Source: Acidobacteriota bacterium (GTDB lineage Bacteria; Acidobacteriota; Terriglobia; Versatilivoradales; Versatilivoraceae). Taken from it: 64,000 nucleotides of DNA. Within the stretch, counting starts at the first letter, position 1. Every line of letters begins with the position of its first letter. Of the stretch, positions 63,878 through 64,000 are shown one piece after another. The DNA lies in the NCBI GenBank assembly GCA_022826755.1, contig JAJDUG010000078.1, positions 62,001 to 126,000 of the forward strand. Reading direction: 5' to 3'. A program made the position numbers and the translations under genes. The notes beneath the pieces were generated by a model. It was not told where the DNA came from, did no database searches, and saw only the letters and a list, made by a program, of their open reading frames with translations.

Positions 63878-64000
63878 GCCTTCACTCGGCCGGGCGTGGT
63901 AGACCCTGCCGCCCATGGGGTCTCCGGAGGCACTGGCGGTTGCCGCCGGGGTGGAGGCGGGCTCCAGCTTGAAGTTGCGGGGGAGCAGGCCGGTGTCGGG
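63875..64000 (-). CDS. Partial 3' end of an upstream minus-strand gene, ending in the MITE
   Basis: 41 codons are visible, ending '...GDPMGGRVYHARPSEG', with the stop TAG at 63877-63875. The stop lies in the outermost bases of the element's right inverted repeat, so the insertion may have supplied it and shortened the protein. Other frames here are also open, so the reading is tentative. No family is recognised. Confidence 0.35.
   Translation of the reverse strand, partial: PDTGLLPRNFKLEPASTPAATASASGDPMGGRVYHARPSEG

Overview
The window looks like a chromosomal piece of a high-GC, Gram-negative bacterium. LpxB and an LpxL-type acyltransferase point to LPS, and several exported proteins carry cleavable signal peptides. 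The best taxonomic guess is Acidobacteriota or a neighbour. That rests on tandem DUF3857/transglutaminase-like proteins, carboxypeptidase-regulatory-repeat proteins, a PhyH / Gfo-Idh-MocA / TIM-barrel isomerase repertoire, and an EF-P whose loop tip is Asn. No rRNA or marker gene settles it, so this is inference. No transposase gene, prophage or CRISPR array was seen.

Layout: 1-6830 (minus) holds two DUF3857/transglutaminase-like paralogues, an exported beta-sandwich repeat protein, a DUF2064 glycosyltransferase and a small coiled-coil membrane protein. 6946-9141 (minus) is a sugar isomerase/epimerase and oxidoreductase pair. 9648-23409 (plus) is the metabolic core: a CDGSH protein, then hisC-hisB-hisH-hisA-hisF-hisIE running straight into trpE-G-D-C-F-B-A, an AroQ chorismate mutase and a two-subunit CoA-transferase. 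Many junctions are ATGA-type overlaps. hisG and hisD are absent. 23571-27631 (minus) has a dienelactone hydrolase, a NYN/LOTUS RNA-type protein with a long repetitive basic tail, and a CHAD protein. 28095-32626 has PhyH, then the operon GT2 - exported M24 peptidase - efp. 32945-42350 (plus) has a membrane glycosyltransferase overlapping an NtrC-type regulator, NAD kinase, an alkyltransferase-like DNA-damage protein, modABC, an LpxL-like acyltransferase with no normal start codon, and lpxB. 42482-51420 has an M1-peptidase relative lacking both zinc histidines, a GAF-GAF-ANTAR regulator, a ferredoxin-NADP reductase, a beta-barrel porin, a mazEF module, a lipoprotein and a Nudix protein. 52052-52148 is a selenocysteine tRNA (selC).

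52170-63598 is the most unusual part: a lipid-type gene set of aldehyde dehydrogenase, PlsC acyltransferase, diacylglycerol/sphingosine-type lipid kinase, two acyl-activating AMP ligases, a free acyl carrier protein, a crotonase, a polysaccharide-pyruvyl-transferase relative and an acyl-thioester reductase. The parts suggest acyl chains are activated, loaded on ACP or CoA, reduced to aldehyde or alcohol and placed into a phospho- or glycolipid (ether- or alcohol-type lipids are one possibility). The product cannot be read from sequence.

Intergenic DNA is rich in small repeats: a dispersed family built on 'gaaccacgaat ... acacgaat', a partner family built on 'cttcgtggata', a hairpin family built on 'catggatncacaggat', arrays of degenerate 7-base units, a perfect 30-bp inverted repeat, and two transposon-like elements with 20-bp and 31-bp terminal inverted repeats.
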